From Paraburkholderia sp. (GTDB taxonomy: Bacteria > Pseudomonadota > Gammaproteobacteria > Burkholderiales > Burkholderiaceae), in contig NZ_SCRP01000034.1 in assembly GCF_004298475.1 (NCBI RefSeq), positions 124,001-188,000 on the forward strand: DNA of 64,000 bases, in the 5' to 3' direction. Made by a program: the position numbers and the translations under genes. The notes under the pieces were generated by a model, which worked only from the letters and a program-made list of their open reading frames with translations, had not been told where the DNA came from and made no database searches. Positions 9,201 through 17,870 of this stretch are shown here, piece after piece; the stretch's first letter is position 1; each line of letters opens with the position of its first letter.

Positions 9201-9439
9201 TGACGCAAGCCGTTGCACGTCCTGCTGCCGCCAGCGCGCTGTCGTCCGAGGCGCTGGAGCCGATGCTGGCGTCCGCCGGTCTCGTCTGGGTCAACACCAA
9301 CACCGAGAAGCTGCGCGACGCCCAGGCGGCCGCCGCCCAGGTGGTGAAGCCCGCACGCGTGCCGCGTGAGCGCAAGCCGCTGCCGCCGGTCGATACGACG
9401 CCGATGCAGCAGGTCGAAACGCATCACGAGGCGCAGTAA
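6227..9439 (+). CDS. rne: Ribonuclease E
   Basis: A 1070-residue RNase E, the endonuclease that initiates mRNA decay and processes rRNA and tRNA precursors and scaffolds the degradosome at the inner membrane. The N-terminal half (residues ~1-510) is catalytic: S1 RNA-binding domain around residues 36-118, DNase-I-like subdomain with VAIDVNSAR and IVIDFIDM (metal-ligand Asp residues), and the Zn-link CPRCNGTGH near 405. From ~540 on the protein is disordered: Ala/Pro-rich, then an Arg/Glu repeat block (REPREGRE type, DNA 8163-8370), an Arg-rich [13 protein letters not shown] stretch likely to bind RNA, and an Ala/Glu/Pro tail. GGAG lies 7-8 nt before the ATG. A strong terminator follows. Confidence 0.97.
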   Translation: MKRMLFNATQQEELRVAIVDGQKLIDIDIETAGREQRKGNIYKGIITRIEPSLEACFVNYGEDRHGFLPFKEVARQYFREGVDMRSARIQDALKEGQELIVQVEKEERGNKGAALTTFISLAGRYLVLMPNNPRGGGVSRRIEGDDRQELRETMAQLQLPDGMSIIARTAGIGRSAEELQWDLNYLMQLWRAIEAASQAGQSGQPMLIYLESSLVIRAIRDYFQPDIGEILIDTTEIYDQARAFMDIVMPDNVNKVKRYHDDVPLFSRFQIEHQIETAYSRTVPLPSGGAIVIDHTEALVAIDVNSARATKGADIEETAARTNLEAADEVARQLRLRDLGGLIVIDFIDMESTKSQREVEQRLKDALRHDRARVQMGKISRFGLMELSRQRLRPALSEGSHVTCPRCNGTGHIRDTESSALQVLRIIQEEAMKENTAAIHCQVPVEVTAFLLNEKRSEINKIESRFKVAVVLIPNKHLETPHYKLERLRHDDTRLDDPRASWKMAEEAARELESETGYSKRTAETKPKQEAAVKGITPERPAPTSAAKAAEAAPAAAQAAAAATGGGFFGWLKRLFGGAPAAAPAPVATEQQDKAARPARGERTERGEKTGDRNRNRRPGGRDGAGRGEGAGGARTGQPSSRREEREPREGREPREGREPREARESREGREPREAREPREGREAREAREPREGREGRQGREGREAREPREQRIERVERGQDHSETAEAGAPRGERRERGERGERGERRRPQQSEAAEAQEARLDAAASEAADAVQSEGLAPGATDEDAGASRDGEERRRRRRGRRGGRREREEGTAGLTAEGAQEGGADVEESAPVQPVDVAPVAAPVAAPVVAQPEVEAEAPAPGVTVHEVVAETVVVTPLPEAAHAVETKLEAHEGHAAAPVEKVEQAAPVHAAPAAAEVAAPVAEAAATAEAPRAEAPAAEPAPVEPAAREHHAEAPVARPSAATAEPAPQPVEPEARVEAPAAAAEPVTQAVARPAAASALSSEALEPMLASAGLVWVNTNTEKLRDAQAAAAQVVKPARVPRERKPLPPVDTTPMQQVETHHEAQ
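8163..8370 (+). repeat. Degenerate 12-bp coding repeat in rne (REPREGRE block)
   Basis: Roughly seventeen imperfect copies of a 12-bp unit encoding Arg-Glu-Gly/Ala/Pro-Arg-Glu tetrapeptides in the disordered C-terminal half of RNase E. Such a mixed-charge block is probably an RNA- or partner-binding linker and is likely length-variable among strains. Confidence 0.75.
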
Positions 9440-9503
9440 GGTCCGTGCAGACGGGAGACGCCGGGCATCACGCCCGCCGTCTCCGCGTCGATACGCGCAA
9501 GCA

Positions 9504-9532
9504 AGCCCGCCCGCCACGGCGGGCTTTTTTTT
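9504..9532 (+). terminator. Rho-independent terminator of rne
   Basis: An 8-bp GC-rich stem (AGCCCGCC 9504-9511 with GGCGGGCT 9518-9525) is followed by an unbroken run of eight T residues, placed about 65 bp after the rne stop codon. Confidence 0.92.
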
Positions 9533-9610
9533 GATATATCAGCGTTCTCTCTTGTCGGTGGCCGGGCAGCGGTTCGGCTAGAATCTTTACAACATCTGAA
9601 CGAAACCATC

Positions 9611-10723
9611 ATGCCCCGACGCATCATCCCCGTTGCCGATGCTCGCTCGCTGCCGCCCCTGAAGGCCGGCGACAGTCTGCACACGCCGTCCGGCGAGGTG
9701 CTCGACACGCTCGCGCGACCGTTGAAGGATCTGCGCATCTCGGTCACGGACCGCTGCAATTTCCGTTGCGTCTACTGCATGCCGCGCGCGGTTTTCGACA
9801 AGAACTATCAATTCCTGCCGCACGCCGCACTCCTCACGCTCGAAGAAATCGAACGACTTGCGCGGCTTTTCGTCGCGCAAGGCGTCACGAAGATCCGCCT
9901 GACCGGCGGCGAACCACTGCTGCGCAAGAACATCGAATTCCTGATTGAACGTCTTGCCGCATTGCGTACGCCCACCGGCGAACCGCTCGATCTCACGCTC
10001 ACCACCAACGGCTCGATCCTCGCGCGCAAGGCGCGCGCGTTGCGCGACGCGGGGCTCACGCGCGTCACAGTGAGCCTCGACGCGCTCGACGACGCCCTCT
10101 TTCGCCGCATGAACGACGCCGACTTCGCCGTCGCGGACGTACTCGACGGCATCGAGGCGGCACACGCCGTCGGGCTCGCGCCGCTGAAGCTCAACATGGT
10201 GGTCAAGCACGGCACCAACGACGGCGAGATCGTGCCGATGGCACGTCACTTCCGCGGCTCGGGCGTCACGCTGCGCTTCATCGAATACATGGACGTGGGC
10301 ACGTCGAACGGCTGGAACATGGCCGAAGTGATGCCGTCCGCCGAGGTCGTCGCGCGCATCGCCGAACACTTCCCGCTCCTGCCGCTCGAAGCGCACAGCG
10401 CAGCCGAAACCGCGCAGCGCTGGGGCTATGCCGACGGCGCGGGCGAGATCGGCGTGATTTCGAGCGTGACGCGCGCGTTCTGCGGCAACTGCACGCGCGC
10501 CCGCCTGTCGACCGAGGGCAAGGTGTATCTGTGCCTGTTCGCTTCGATGGGCTACGACCTGCGCGCGCTCGTGCGCAACGGCACGAGCGACGAGACGATC
10601 TCGGCCGCCATCGCGCAGATCTGGTCAGGCCGCGCCGATCGCTACTCGCAGTTGCGCGGCAGCGCCGCCGCACCGGCCGTCTCCGACGAGCACCGCATCG
10701 AAATGTCCTACATCGGTGGCTGA
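9611..10723 (+). CDS. moaA: GTP 3',8-cyclase MoaA
   Basis: A 370-residue radical SAM enzyme that, with MoaC, converts GTP to cyclic pyranopterin monophosphate, the first step of molybdenum-cofactor synthesis. The N-terminal [4Fe-4S] ligands for SAM are Cys49, Cys53 and Cys56 (CNFRCVYC). The second cluster that binds GTP is ligated by Cys291, Cys294 and Cys308 (CGNCTRAR...CLF). The protein ends in Gly-Gly as active MoaA does. It has a longer N-terminus than E. coli MoaA (about 25 extra residues). It heads the moaA-mobA-moeA operon; the stop overlaps the mobA start. Confidence 0.97.
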   Translation: MPRRIIPVADARSLPPLKAGDSLHTPSGEVLDTLARPLKDLRISVTDRCNFRCVYCMPRAVFDKNYQFLPHAALLTLEEIERLARLFVAQGVTKIRLTGGEPLLRKNIEFLIERLAALRTPTGEPLDLTLTTNGSILARKARALRDAGLTRVTVSLDALDDALFRRMNDADFAVADVLDGIEAAHAVGLAPLKLNMVVKHGTNDGEIVPMARHFRGSGVTLRFIEYMDVGTSNGWNMAEVMPSAEVVARIAEHFPLLPLEAHSAAETAQRWGYADGAGEIGVISSVTRAFCGNCTRARLSTEGKVYLCLFASMGYDLRALVRNGTSDETISAAIAQIWSGRADRYSQLRGSAAAPAVSDEHRIEMSYIGG

Positions 10724-11387
10724 CGCATCGATGGTTCCCGCTCTGCCTACCGCCGTCATCACGGGTCTCGTGCTCGCGGGCGGGCGCGGCCAGCGCATGG
10801 GCGGCGCCGACAAGGGCCTGCAATTGCTGCGTGGCCGGCCGCTCGCGGCGCACGTGCTCGCGCGGCTCGCGCCACAAGTCGGCGCGCTGGCCATCAGCGC
10901 AAACCGGCATCAGGACGTGTACGCGGCGCTCGGCGCGCCGTGGCACGCCGCCGTCCTCGCCGATACGTTGCCCGATTTTCCCGGCCCGCTCGCGGGTCTG
11001 CTCGCCGGACTTCAGGCGGCGAAAACGCCATGGCTGCTCACCGCCCCGTGCGATTCGCCCTGGCTGCCTGCCGATCTCGCTGCGCGCCTCGCTGCGGCCG
11101 CGCTCGCGCAAGACGCCGACATCGCCACTGTCGTCACGACGAGCGCCACGGGCGACAGCGCGGGCGACAGCGCGGGCAACAGCGCAGGCAACAGCACGCT
11201 GCATCCGGTGTTCGCGCTCGTGCGCACGTCGCTCGCCGACGATCTCGCCGCCTTTCTGGGCGCGGGCGAACGCAAGGTGCGCGCGTGGTACGCGCGCCAC
11301 AAGACAGTCGAAGTGAACTTTGCCGACGAGCGTGCGTTTTACAATATCAATTCCTTACAGGAACTCGCCGACCTCGACCGTGCCTGA
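10716..11387 (+). CDS. mobA: Molybdenum cofactor guanylyltransferase MobA
   Basis: A 223-residue nucleotidyltransferase that attaches GMP to molybdopterin to give the bis-MGD cofactor. The N-terminal signature [19 protein letters not shown] (residues ~19-37) is the GTP-binding loop; [10 protein letters not shown] (~108-117) carries the metal-binding Asp. The start used is the GTG at 10716, overlapping moaA by 8 bp; an ATG at 10731 is an alternative. A peculiarity is a four-copy 12-bp repeat at 11151-11198 encoding [15 protein letters not shown], a flexible insertion in the middle of the fold that is not part of the family core. Confidence 0.94.
   Translation: MADASMVPALPTAVITGLVLAGGRGQRMGGADKGLQLLRGRPLAAHVLARLAPQVGALAISANRHQDVYAALGAPWHAAVLADTLPDFPGPLAGLLAGLQAAKTPWLLTAPCDSPWLPADLAARLAAAALAQDADIATVVTTSATGDSAGDSAGNSAGNSTLHPVFALVRTSLADDLAAFLGAGERKVRAWYARHKTVEVNFADERAFYNINSLQELADLDRA
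11151..11198 (+). repeat. 12-bp tandem repeat inside mobA (4 copies)
   Basis: Four near-identical 12-bp units (two GGCGACAGCGCG, then GGCAACAGCGCA and GGCAACAGCACG) encode Gly-Asp/Asn-Ser-Ala/Thr. The array is in frame, so copy-number change would alter the length of a surface loop without frameshift. Confidence 0.85.
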
Positions 11388-11489
11388 AGAACGCGACCGG
11401 CCCGCTTCCTGTCGCCGTCCATTACTCTCCGGCATGCCCACCAGGACGATCGCCGCACTCATGGTGCGGACGCGATGCTGCTCCCCCCG

Positions 11490-12785
11490 ATGACCACGCA
11501 TAACACTCTGTCCGGTTGCGTCACCCATTACGATCCCCAAGCCTTGCCCGTCAGCGCCGCCGAGGCCATCGTGCTGCAATGGGTCACGCCGATCGCGGCC
11601 AGCGAGCGGGTGCCGCTGCCTGACGCGCTTGCGCGCGTGCTCGCCCACGACGTGATCTCGCCGATCGACGTCCCCGCTCACGACAACTCCGCGATGGACG
11701 GCTACGCCTTCGACGGCGCGGCGCTTGCCGCTGCCACGGGCATGCTCACGCTGAACGTTGCGGGCAAGGCCTTCGCCGGGCACCCGTTCACGGGCGAGAT
11801 GCCGCCAGGCGCCTGCGTGCGTATCATGACCGGCGCGCCCATGCCCGCCGGTTGCGACACGGTCGTGCCGCAGGAAAACACCCAGCGCGAAGGCGATAGC
11901 GTCACGTTCGCGGCGAATGCCGTGTCGCGCAGCGCGAACCGCCGCCGCAAGGGCGAGGATCTTGCGAAGGGCCGCGCCGCGCTGCGCGCGGGCCGCGTGC
12001 TGCGCGCCTCCGACATCGGCTTGCTGGCCTCGCTCGGGATCGTCGATGTCGACGTGAAACAGCGCCTGCGCGTGGCGTACTTCTCGACCGGCGACGAACT
12101 GCGCACGCCAGGCAGTCCGCTCGATGCGGGTTGCATCTACGACAGCAACCGCTACACGCTCGGCGCGATGCTCAAGCGCCTCGACGTCGAGGCAATCGAT
12201 CTCGGCATGGTGCGCGACGAGCCGGCCGCGCTTGCGGCCACGCTCAAAGCGGCGGCACAGAGCGCCGACGTCGTGCTGACCTCGGGCGGCGTCTCGGTCG
12301 GCGATGCCGACTTCACGCGCACGCAGTTGCAGACGCTCGGCGACGTCGAGTTCTGGAGCCTGGCGATGCGCCCGGGCCGCCCGCTCGCCTTCGGGCGCAT
12401 CTGGTCGGGCGGCCAGCCGGGCGCGGGGCATGCGGCGCTCCTCTTCGGCTTGCCGGGCAACCCGGTTGCGACGATGGTCACCTTCTACCAGATCGTGCGC
12501 CCGGCGCTGCTCGCCATGGCCGGTGCGGCGCCGCAGCCCGTGCCGCTGATCCCGGCCCGTTGCGAGATACCGATCAAGAAACGTCCGGGGCGCACCGAAT
12601 TCCAGCGCGGCGTCGCCGTGCGCGACGGCGACGGCCACTGGCGCGTCGCGCCGACCGGCTCCCAGAGTTCCGGCGCATTGAGCACCATGAGCGAGGCAAA
12701 TTGCTTTATCGTGCTCGCCCATGAAGCCGCCAGTCTCGATGCCGGCGACACGGTCGACATCATGCTTTTCGACGGACTCGTCTAA
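11490..12785 (+). CDS. moeA: Molybdopterin molybdenumtransferase MoeA
   Basis: A 431-residue MoeA that inserts molybdate into adenylylated molybdopterin. Family landmarks are DNSAMDGYAFDG (residues ~65-76), the IMTGAPMPAGCDTVVPQE segment (~112-129), SNRYTLGAML, and the MPT-binding TSGGVSVGDADF (~265-276) and GLPGNPVA motifs. The ATG at 11490 gives the usual N-terminus; an in-frame ATG at 11475 is possible. It closes the moaA-mobA-moeA operon, about 100 bp after mobA. No terminator is obvious before the following small membrane gene. Confidence 0.95.
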   Translation: MTTHNTLSGCVTHYDPQALPVSAAEAIVLQWVTPIAASERVPLPDALARVLAHDVISPIDVPAHDNSAMDGYAFDGAALAAATGMLTLNVAGKAFAGHPFTGEMPPGACVRIMTGAPMPAGCDTVVPQENTQREGDSVTFAANAVSRSANRRRKGEDLAKGRAALRAGRVLRASDIGLLASLGIVDVDVKQRLRVAYFSTGDELRTPGSPLDAGCIYDSNRYTLGAMLKRLDVEAIDLGMVRDEPAALAATLKAAAQSADVVLTSGGVSVGDADFTRTQLQTLGDVEFWSLAMRPGRPLAFGRIWSGGQPGAGHAALLFGLPGNPVATMVTFYQIVRPALLAMAGAAPQPVPLIPARCEIPIKKRPGRTEFQRGVAVRDGDGHWRVAPTGSQSSGALSTMSEANCFIVLAHEAASLDAGDTVDIMLFDGLV

Positions 12786-12853
12786 CACGGGCCGCCCCCT
12801 CACCAGCCATTGTCAAATTCGACACGTCCACTACGTCATACGGACCGACTCAT

Positions 12854-13129
12854 ATGAAAAAACAAATCTCGTTCATCGCTCCGGGGCAAACGGCCAAGGC
12901 GCTGATCCTCGTCTATCTGATGTTCAGCGTGCCGATCGTCCTGCTTGGCGTGCTCGTCGCGTTCATCCGTTACGGCTCGGTCGAACTCTCGACGATTTTC
13001 AGCGCGCTGCTGCTCAACGCGATTCTCGGCTTCGTGCTGCTGTGGATCGCATGCCACGCGTACAACTGGGTCGCGTCGCGCTTCGGCGGCATCGAGATCC
13101 ACCTCTCCGACGTGCCGGAGGAAGCGTAA
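12854..13129 (+). CDS. Small two-helix membrane protein, unknown function
   Basis: A 91-residue protein beginning MKKQISFIAPGQTAK. Two hydrophobic segments (residues ~17-38 and ~48-69) should span the inner membrane; the C-terminus IEIHLSDVPEEA is acidic. I do not recognise a named family, though the shape resembles small conserved proteobacterial membrane proteins of unknown function. Its stop codon overlaps the start of the GNAT gene (TAATG), so the two are probably translated together. No regulatory element is evident. Confidence 0.75.
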   Translation: MKKQISFIAPGQTAKALILVYLMFSVPIVLLGVLVAFIRYGSVELSTIFSALLLNAILGFVLLWIACHAYNWVASRFGGIEIHLSDVPEEA

Positions 13130-13635
13130 TGGCGGCGGCGATTCGCACGGCCATGCCCGCCGACGTCGGCGCGATTCACGCGCTGATGTACGAGCTGGCC
13201 GAGTTCGAAAAGCTCACGCATCTGTTCGTCGCGACGGAAGATCTGCTCGCCGATGCGCTCTTCGGCGTGCGGCCTGCGGCTGAAGCGCTCGTCGCCGAGG
13301 ACGCGGGGCGCATCGTCGCCTACGCGCTCTTCTTCCATAACTACTCGACGTTCCTCGGACGCCGCGGGCTGTATCTCGAAGACCTCTACGTCCAGCCGTC
13401 GCAGCGCGGCACGGGCCTCGGCACCGCGATGCTGCGCGCACTCGCGGCCATCGCCGTCGAACGGCAGTGCGCCCGCTTCGAGTGGACCGTGCTCGACTGG
13501 AATCAGCCCGCCATCGGCTTCTACGAGAAAATGGGCGCGACCGTGCTGCCCGACTGGCGCGTCGTACGCATGACCGGCGACGCGCTCGAACAGCTCGCCG
13601 CACCCGCCGAACAGGCCGCCAGCCAGGCGGGTTGA
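13129..13635 (+). CDS. GNAT family N-acetyltransferase
   Basis: A 168-residue acetyltransferase. It shows the GNAT layout: N-terminal IRTAMPADVGAIHALMYEL, the central LYLEDLYVQPSQRGTGLGTAML segment (residues ~83-104) whose Q-R-G-T-G-L-G is the acetyl-CoA pyrophosphate loop, and WNQPAIGFYEKMGA near 124-137. The pattern is closest to the spermidine/diamine acetyltransferase-like branch, but the acceptor cannot be assigned. The start overlaps the preceding gene's stop by one base and the gene ends just before a strong bidirectional terminator shared with convergent rmuC. Confidence 0.9.
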   Translation: MAAAIRTAMPADVGAIHALMYELAEFEKLTHLFVATEDLLADALFGVRPAAEALVAEDAGRIVAYALFFHNYSTFLGRRGLYLEDLYVQPSQRGTGLGTAMLRALAAIAVERQCARFEWTVLDWNQPAIGFYEKMGATVLPDWRVVRMTGDALEQLAAPAEQAASQAG

Positions 13636-13664
13636 CGGCGCAGCGCCGCCACTACTCGCAGAAA

Positions 13665-13704
13665 AAAACGGGCCGCCTGCGCTTTCTCGCAGGCGGCCCG
13701 TTTT
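13665..13704. terminator. Bidirectional terminator between GNAT gene and rmuC
   Basis: A 17-bp perfect stem (13665-13681 with 13688-13704) with a 6-nt loop, preceded by an A-run and ending in a T-run, so it can stop transcription arriving from either side. Confidence 0.9.
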
Positions 13705-13782
13705 GCGTCGGCGCTTAAGTCCTGGGTTTCGAGTCTCTCGACTGTTGAATCGCGCGGCTTGCTCGTCTACGCGACTACGCGA

Positions 13783-15300
13783 CTACTCGTCGCCAGCGCC
13801 GTTGCGCAGCGCGTCGCCGAGCAGGTTCGTCGCCTCTTCGCCCGGCAAGGCCTCCACGTCGCGCAGCTTGCGGTTCATCGCACGCGTGCGCACCTCCGCA
13901 GCCTCGATCGAGCGCGTCACCGTCTCAAGCTGCGTCTTGGTCTTCGCGAGCACGTCGCCGAACTTGCCGAACTCGGTCTTCACCGCGCCCAGCACCTGCC
14001 ACACTTCGCTCGAACGACGCTCGATCGCCAGCGTCCGAAAACCCATCTGCAGGCTGTTGAGCAGCGCCGTCAACGTGGTCGGCCCCGCCACCGTCACGCG
14101 GAAGTCGCGCTGCAACAGATCGGTGAGACCCGGGCGGCGCAGGATTTCGGCGTAGAGACCTTCGGTCGGCAGGAACAGCAGCGCGAAGTCCGTCGTGTGC
14201 GGCGGCGCGACGTACTTCTCGGCAATCGTGCGCGCCTCCGCCTTGATGCGCGCCTCCAGCGCACGGCCAGCCTCGTCGATAGCTGCGACATCCGCGCGCT
14301 CCTGCGCGTCGATCAGGCGCTCGTAGTCCTCGCGCGGAAATTTCGCATCGATGGGCAGCCACACCGGCGCGGCCGTGTCGCCCGCGCCCACGCCCGCGCC
14401 GGCATCCCCGCGGCCCGGCAAACGAACCGCGAACTCGACCCGCTCGCTGCTCTTCGGCACCGTCGCGACATTCTTCGCATATTGATCGGGCGTGAGCATC
14501 TGTTCGAGCAGTGCTTCGAGCTGCACTTCGCCCCACGTGCCGCGCGTCTTCACGTTCGTGAGCACCTTCTTCAGGTCGCCGACGCCGGCCGCGAGCGTCT
14601 GCATTTCGCCGAGCCCGCGATGCACCTGTTCGAGCCGATCGGACACGAGCTTGAACGATTCGCCAAGGCGCTGTTCGAGCGTCGCGTGCAGTTTCTCGTC
14701 GACGGTGCGGCGCATTTCCTCCAGCTTCGCGGCGTTGTTCGCTTCGATGTCCTTCAAGCGCTGCTCGAGTGTTGCGCGCACTTCGGCGAAACGGCGGTCG
14801 TTCGCCTCGGTGAGCTGCGCAAGCTGCTGCCCGAGCACGTTGCCGAAGTGGCGCAGCGCCGCGCCCTGCTCGTCGCGCGCCTGCTGCGCCTGCTGCTGCA
14901 GGCTCTGGCGCACGGCGTCGAGCTGCTGCGCATTGGTCTCGGTGAGCTTGACGAGTTGCTGTGCGAAACCGTCGATCTGGTTGTTCTGCACCGTCGCAAT
15001 GCTCGTGAGATGCGACGCGAGTGCCTGCTGCACCTGCGCGAAGCCGCCGCCGAACTCGCTGCGCGATGCCTGCGCGGTGCGCGCGATCTCGTTGCGCAGT
15101 TCGCGCTCGATGCGCTCGGCGGCGCGCGCCTGCGTGTCGGTCGAGGCGGCGAGCCGGTCGCTCAGGGCGTCGAGCGCGTGGTGGAGCGCGTCGGTTTCCG
15201 CTTCATCGCTGCGGCGCGCGCGCTGCAACGCGACGAGCGCCACCACGAGCGCGACGGCAACCAGCAGCGTCGCGGCGGACATCAGGAGCAACGGGCTCAT
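13783..15300 (-). CDS. rmuC: DNA recombination protein RmuC
   Basis: A 505-residue RmuC homologue; the family has a nuclease-like core and limits recombination at inverted repeats. An N-terminal membrane helix (residues ~2-25) is followed by a long alpha-helical coiled-coil region rich in Gln/Glu/Ala (~30-240) and then the conserved RmuC domain beginning near KTRGTWGEVQLEALLEQML. Downstream conserved blocks are LPIDAKFPREDYERL and AGPTTLTALLNSLQMGFRTLAIE, all typical. The start codon overlaps the stop of the upstream hydroxyacid dehydrogenase (ATGA), suggesting coupling. It converges on the GNAT gene. Confidence 0.94.
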   Translation of the reverse strand: MSPLLLMSAATLLVAVALVVALVALQRARRSDEAETDALHHALDALSDRLAASTDTQARAAERIERELRNEIARTAQASRSEFGGGFAQVQQALASHLTSIATVQNNQIDGFAQQLVKLTETNAQQLDAVRQSLQQQAQQARDEQGAALRHFGNVLGQQLAQLTEANDRRFAEVRATLEQRLKDIEANNAAKLEEMRRTVDEKLHATLEQRLGESFKLVSDRLEQVHRGLGEMQTLAAGVGDLKKVLTNVKTRGTWGEVQLEALLEQMLTPDQYAKNVATVPKSSERVEFAVRLPGRGDAGAGVGAGDTAAPVWLPIDAKFPREDYERLIDAQERADVAAIDEAGRALEARIKAEARTIAEKYVAPPHTTDFALLFLPTEGLYAEILRRPGLTDLLQRDFRVTVAGPTTLTALLNSLQMGFRTLAIERRSSEVWQVLGAVKTEFGKFGDVLAKTKTQLETVTRSIEAAEVRTRAMNRKLRDVEALPGEEATNLLGDALRNGAGDE

Positions 15301-16286
15301 GAACGGGCTTTCCCCATCACGGCGGGATTGATCGGATTGGGCGGACGGCCCGCGCGCGGACCAGCGCCCAGCGCGGCGATGAGGTTGTCGGCGGCGAGGT
15401 TCGCCATGGCGCGGCGCGTCGCTTCGCTCGCGCTCGCAATGTGCGGCGTCAGCACGACATTGGGCACGGTCAGCAGCGCCGGATGCACGCCCGGCTCGCC
15501 CTCGAAGACATCGAGGCCCGCAGCTGCGATGCGCCGCGCGCGCAGCGCCTCGGCCAGCGCCGCGTCGTCGACGATGCCGCCGCGCGCGATGTTGGTGAGC
15601 GTCGCAGTGGGCTTCATCAGCGCGAATTCAGCCGCGCCGATCGTGTGGTGATTGTCCGCCGTGTACGGCAGGACGAGCACGACGTGATCGGCTTCGCGCA
15701 ACAGCGCTTCTTTCGTGCGGTATTCGGCGTTCAGTTCCGCCTCGATTTCGGGCGCGACGCGCGAACGGTTGTGATAGACCACGCGCATGTTGAAACCCTT
15801 CGCGCGCCGCGCAATCGCCTGGCCGATGCGGCCCATGCCGACGATGCCGAGCGTCGAGCCGTACACGTCCGCGCCGAGCATCATGTCGTACGCCCATTTC
15901 TGCCACTTGCCCGCGCGCAGGAAGCGCTCCGATTCGGTGATGCGGCGCGCCGTGGCCATCATCAGCGCCCAGCCGAAATCGGCGGTGGTTTCGTTGAGCA
16001 CGTCGGGCGTATTGGTGCCGAGCACGTTCGCGGCATTGAACGCGGCCATGTCGAAATTGTTGTAGCCGACAGCCATGTTCGCGACGACGCGCAGCTTCGG
16101 CGCGGCGGCAAGCTCCGCGGCGCCGATCGGATCGCCCGCGGTCAATGCGCCATCCTTGTCGGCGAGACGGCGTGCGAGTTCATCGGCGGGAAGTGCGTCG
16201 CCGTTGTTCCAGTCGACGTCGAAATATTGCTTGAGCCGCTCGATCACGTCCGGAAAGATCGGCCTCGCCACAAGGATCTTCTGCAT
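15297..16286 (-). CDS. D-2-hydroxyacid dehydrogenase, glyoxylate/hydroxypyruvate-reductase-like
   Basis: A 329-residue NAD(P)-dependent 2-hydroxyacid dehydrogenase. The dinucleotide-binding motif is LGIVGMGRIGQAIA (residues ~149-162). The catalytic triad sits in NIARGGIVDD (Arg), LDVFEGEP (Glu) and TPHIASA (His). The DFGWALMMATARR segment places it with GhrB/gluconate-2-reductase-like enzymes that reduce glyoxylate, hydroxypyruvate or 2-ketogluconate. Two ATGs occur in tandem (16289 and 16286); GGAG lies 7 nt before the second, which I prefer. The stop overlaps the rmuC start. Confidence 0.92.
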   Translation of the reverse strand: MQKILVARPIFPDVIERLKQYFDVDWNNGDALPADELARRLADKDGALTAGDPIGAAELAAAPKLRVVANMAVGYNNFDMAAFNAANVLGTNTPDVLNETTADFGWALMMATARRITESERFLRAGKWQKWAYDMMLGADVYGSTLGIVGMGRIGQAIARRAKGFNMRVVYHNRSRVAPEIEAELNAEYRTKEALLREADHVVLVLPYTADNHHTIGAAEFALMKPTATLTNIARGGIVDDAALAEALRARRIAAAGLDVFEGEPGVHPALLTVPNVVLTPHIASASEATRRAMANLAADNLIAALGAGPRAGRPPNPINPAVMGKARS

Positions 16287-16363
16287 CATTGCTCTCCACT
16301 TCAGGTTCGATTGCGCATGCGTTGCCCGCGTGGCGTCATTGTCGGGCACCGCAGGCGGCGCCG

Positions 16364-17863
16364 CTAGGCGAAAAAGACCCAGGCCGTCGCCAAAAAGACC
16401 GGCACGAGGATCACGCACGACCAGCCAAGATAGCCGAAGAAGCCCGGCATGCGCACGCCGCGCGATTCCGCAATCGCCTTCACCATGAAATTCGGCGCGT
16501 TGCCGATGTAGGTCATCGCGCCCATCAACACCGCACCCGCCGAAATCGCGGCGAGCGTCTTCGCTCCGGCCGTCATCAGCGTCGGGGCGTCGCCGCCCGC
16601 GAGGTTGAAGAACACGAGATACGTCGGCGCGTTATCGAGAAACGACGACAAAAGACCGGTCGCCCAGAAATAGGCGACACCGTCGGTTTGGCCCGGCGTC
16701 GTGTTCACGAGCCGGATCAGGTGCGCGAATGCGCCCGCCTCCCCCGCGCGCAGGATCAGGATGACCGGCGTGATCGTCGCGAAGATGCCCGCAAAGAGCT
16801 TCGCGACTTCGACGATGGGCGCCCAGCTGAAGTCGTTGGCGGCGCGGACCGTGCGCGGCGTGAAGGCGAGCGACGCCAGCGCGAGCGCCACGAGCCCCGC
16901 GTCGCGCAGCAGGTTCTGCAGTTCGACGTGCGCGCCCGCGAAGGCAAGCGACAGACCGGGATTCCAGACGCCGCTCATGAGCACGAGCGCGACGGCGAGC
17001 GCGAGCAGGACGAAGTTGATCTTGCCGCCGATGCCGAGCGGGCCGGTGTCCGGCGTCGCGTCGAGGAACGCGGCACGCGCTTCGCCTGCACGGGTAAAGA
17101 GCCACCTATCGAGCGCATAGAACATCGTGAGCAGCACGCCGCAGACGAACAGCATCGGCAGCGCGAGATTCTGAGCAGTCCAGAAGAAGCCGACGCCGTT
17201 CAGGAAGCCGAGAAAGAGCGGCGGATCGCCGAGCGGCGTCAGCAACCCGCCGGCATTCGCGACGAGGAAGATGAAGAACACGACGACGTGCGCGTTGTGA
17301 CGCCGGTTGTCGTTGGCGCGCAGGAGCGGACGGATCAGCAGCATGGCTGCGCCGGTCGTGCCCATGACGCTCGCGAGCAGCGTGCCGAGCGCGAGAATCG
17401 CCGTGTTCGTGCGCGGCGACCCGTGCAGATTGCCGTAGACGCTGATGCCGCCCGCGATGGTGTACAGCGCACCGACCAGCGCGATAAACGGCAGATATTC
17501 GTCGATGAGCGCGTGCAGCAACATCGGCCAGGTGGCGCCGATGCCGTGTAGCGCGGCGAACGGCAGCGCGAATGCGAGCGACCAGGCGGCAGTGATCTTG
17601 CCGAAATGGTGATGCCAGAATGCGGGCGCCAGCATCGGAAAGAGCGCGATAGACAGCAGCAAACCCGCGAACGGCAAGGCCCAGCTTGCGGATAGCGTGG
17701 CCGCTTCGACGCCCTCGGCATGCGCGTACTCGGGCATCAAACCCCAGACCAGCGCGGCGCCTGTGCCGGTCGCTGCGCGCCGCATTCCATGCATGACTTG
17801 CCCGCAACGGCGCAGCGCCGCACGCGAACTCCCCGTGTGCGCGCGTAGCCCGCGCGCCGGCAT
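16364..17863 (-). CDS. Sodium:proton antiporter-type membrane transporter
   Basis: A polytopic inner-membrane protein of about 499 residues with at least ten hydrophobic helices, of the ion transporter superfamily that includes NhaD and citrate transporters. Recognisable segments are YLPFIALVGALYTIAGGI, MLLIRPLL, VANAGGLLTPLGDPPLFLGFL (the typical NhaD-like G-D-P-P loop) and SSFLDNAPTYLVFFN. A cleavable or anchor segment (GTGAALVWGLMPEYAHAEG) precedes the first helix. The exact start is uncertain: the ATG at 17863 follows AAGGGG closely, while ATGs at 17881 and 17785 are alternatives. The gene begins within a few bases of the lutC-like stop, so the two are probably one transcript. Confidence 0.85.
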   Translation of the reverse strand: MPARGLRAHTGSSRAALRRCGQVMHGMRRAATGTGAALVWGLMPEYAHAEGVEAATLSASWALPFAGLLLSIALFPMLAPAFWHHHFGKITAAWSLAFALPFAALHGIGATWPMLLHALIDEYLPFIALVGALYTIAGGISVYGNLHGSPRTNTAILALGTLLASVMGTTGAAMLLIRPLLRANDNRRHNAHVVVFFIFLVANAGGLLTPLGDPPLFLGFLNGVGFFWTAQNLALPMLFVCGVLLTMFYALDRWLFTRAGEARAAFLDATPDTGPLGIGGKINFVLLALAVALVLMSGVWNPGLSLAFAGAHVELQNLLRDAGLVALALASLAFTPRTVRAANDFSWAPIVEVAKLFAGIFATITPVILILRAGEAGAFAHLIRLVNTTPGQTDGVAYFWATGLLSSFLDNAPTYLVFFNLAGGDAPTLMTAGAKTLAAISAGAVLMGAMTYIGNAPNFMVKAIAESRGVRMPGFFGYLGWSCVILVPVFLATAWVFFA

Positions 17864-17870
17864 GTTCCCC

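Noticed and set aside
6224..9517. A 1097-codon open frame antisense to rne
   Set aside because: It is the GC-driven mirror of the rne coding sequence. rne has a full set of family motifs, while the antisense product is a low-complexity Arg/Ala/Phe mixture.
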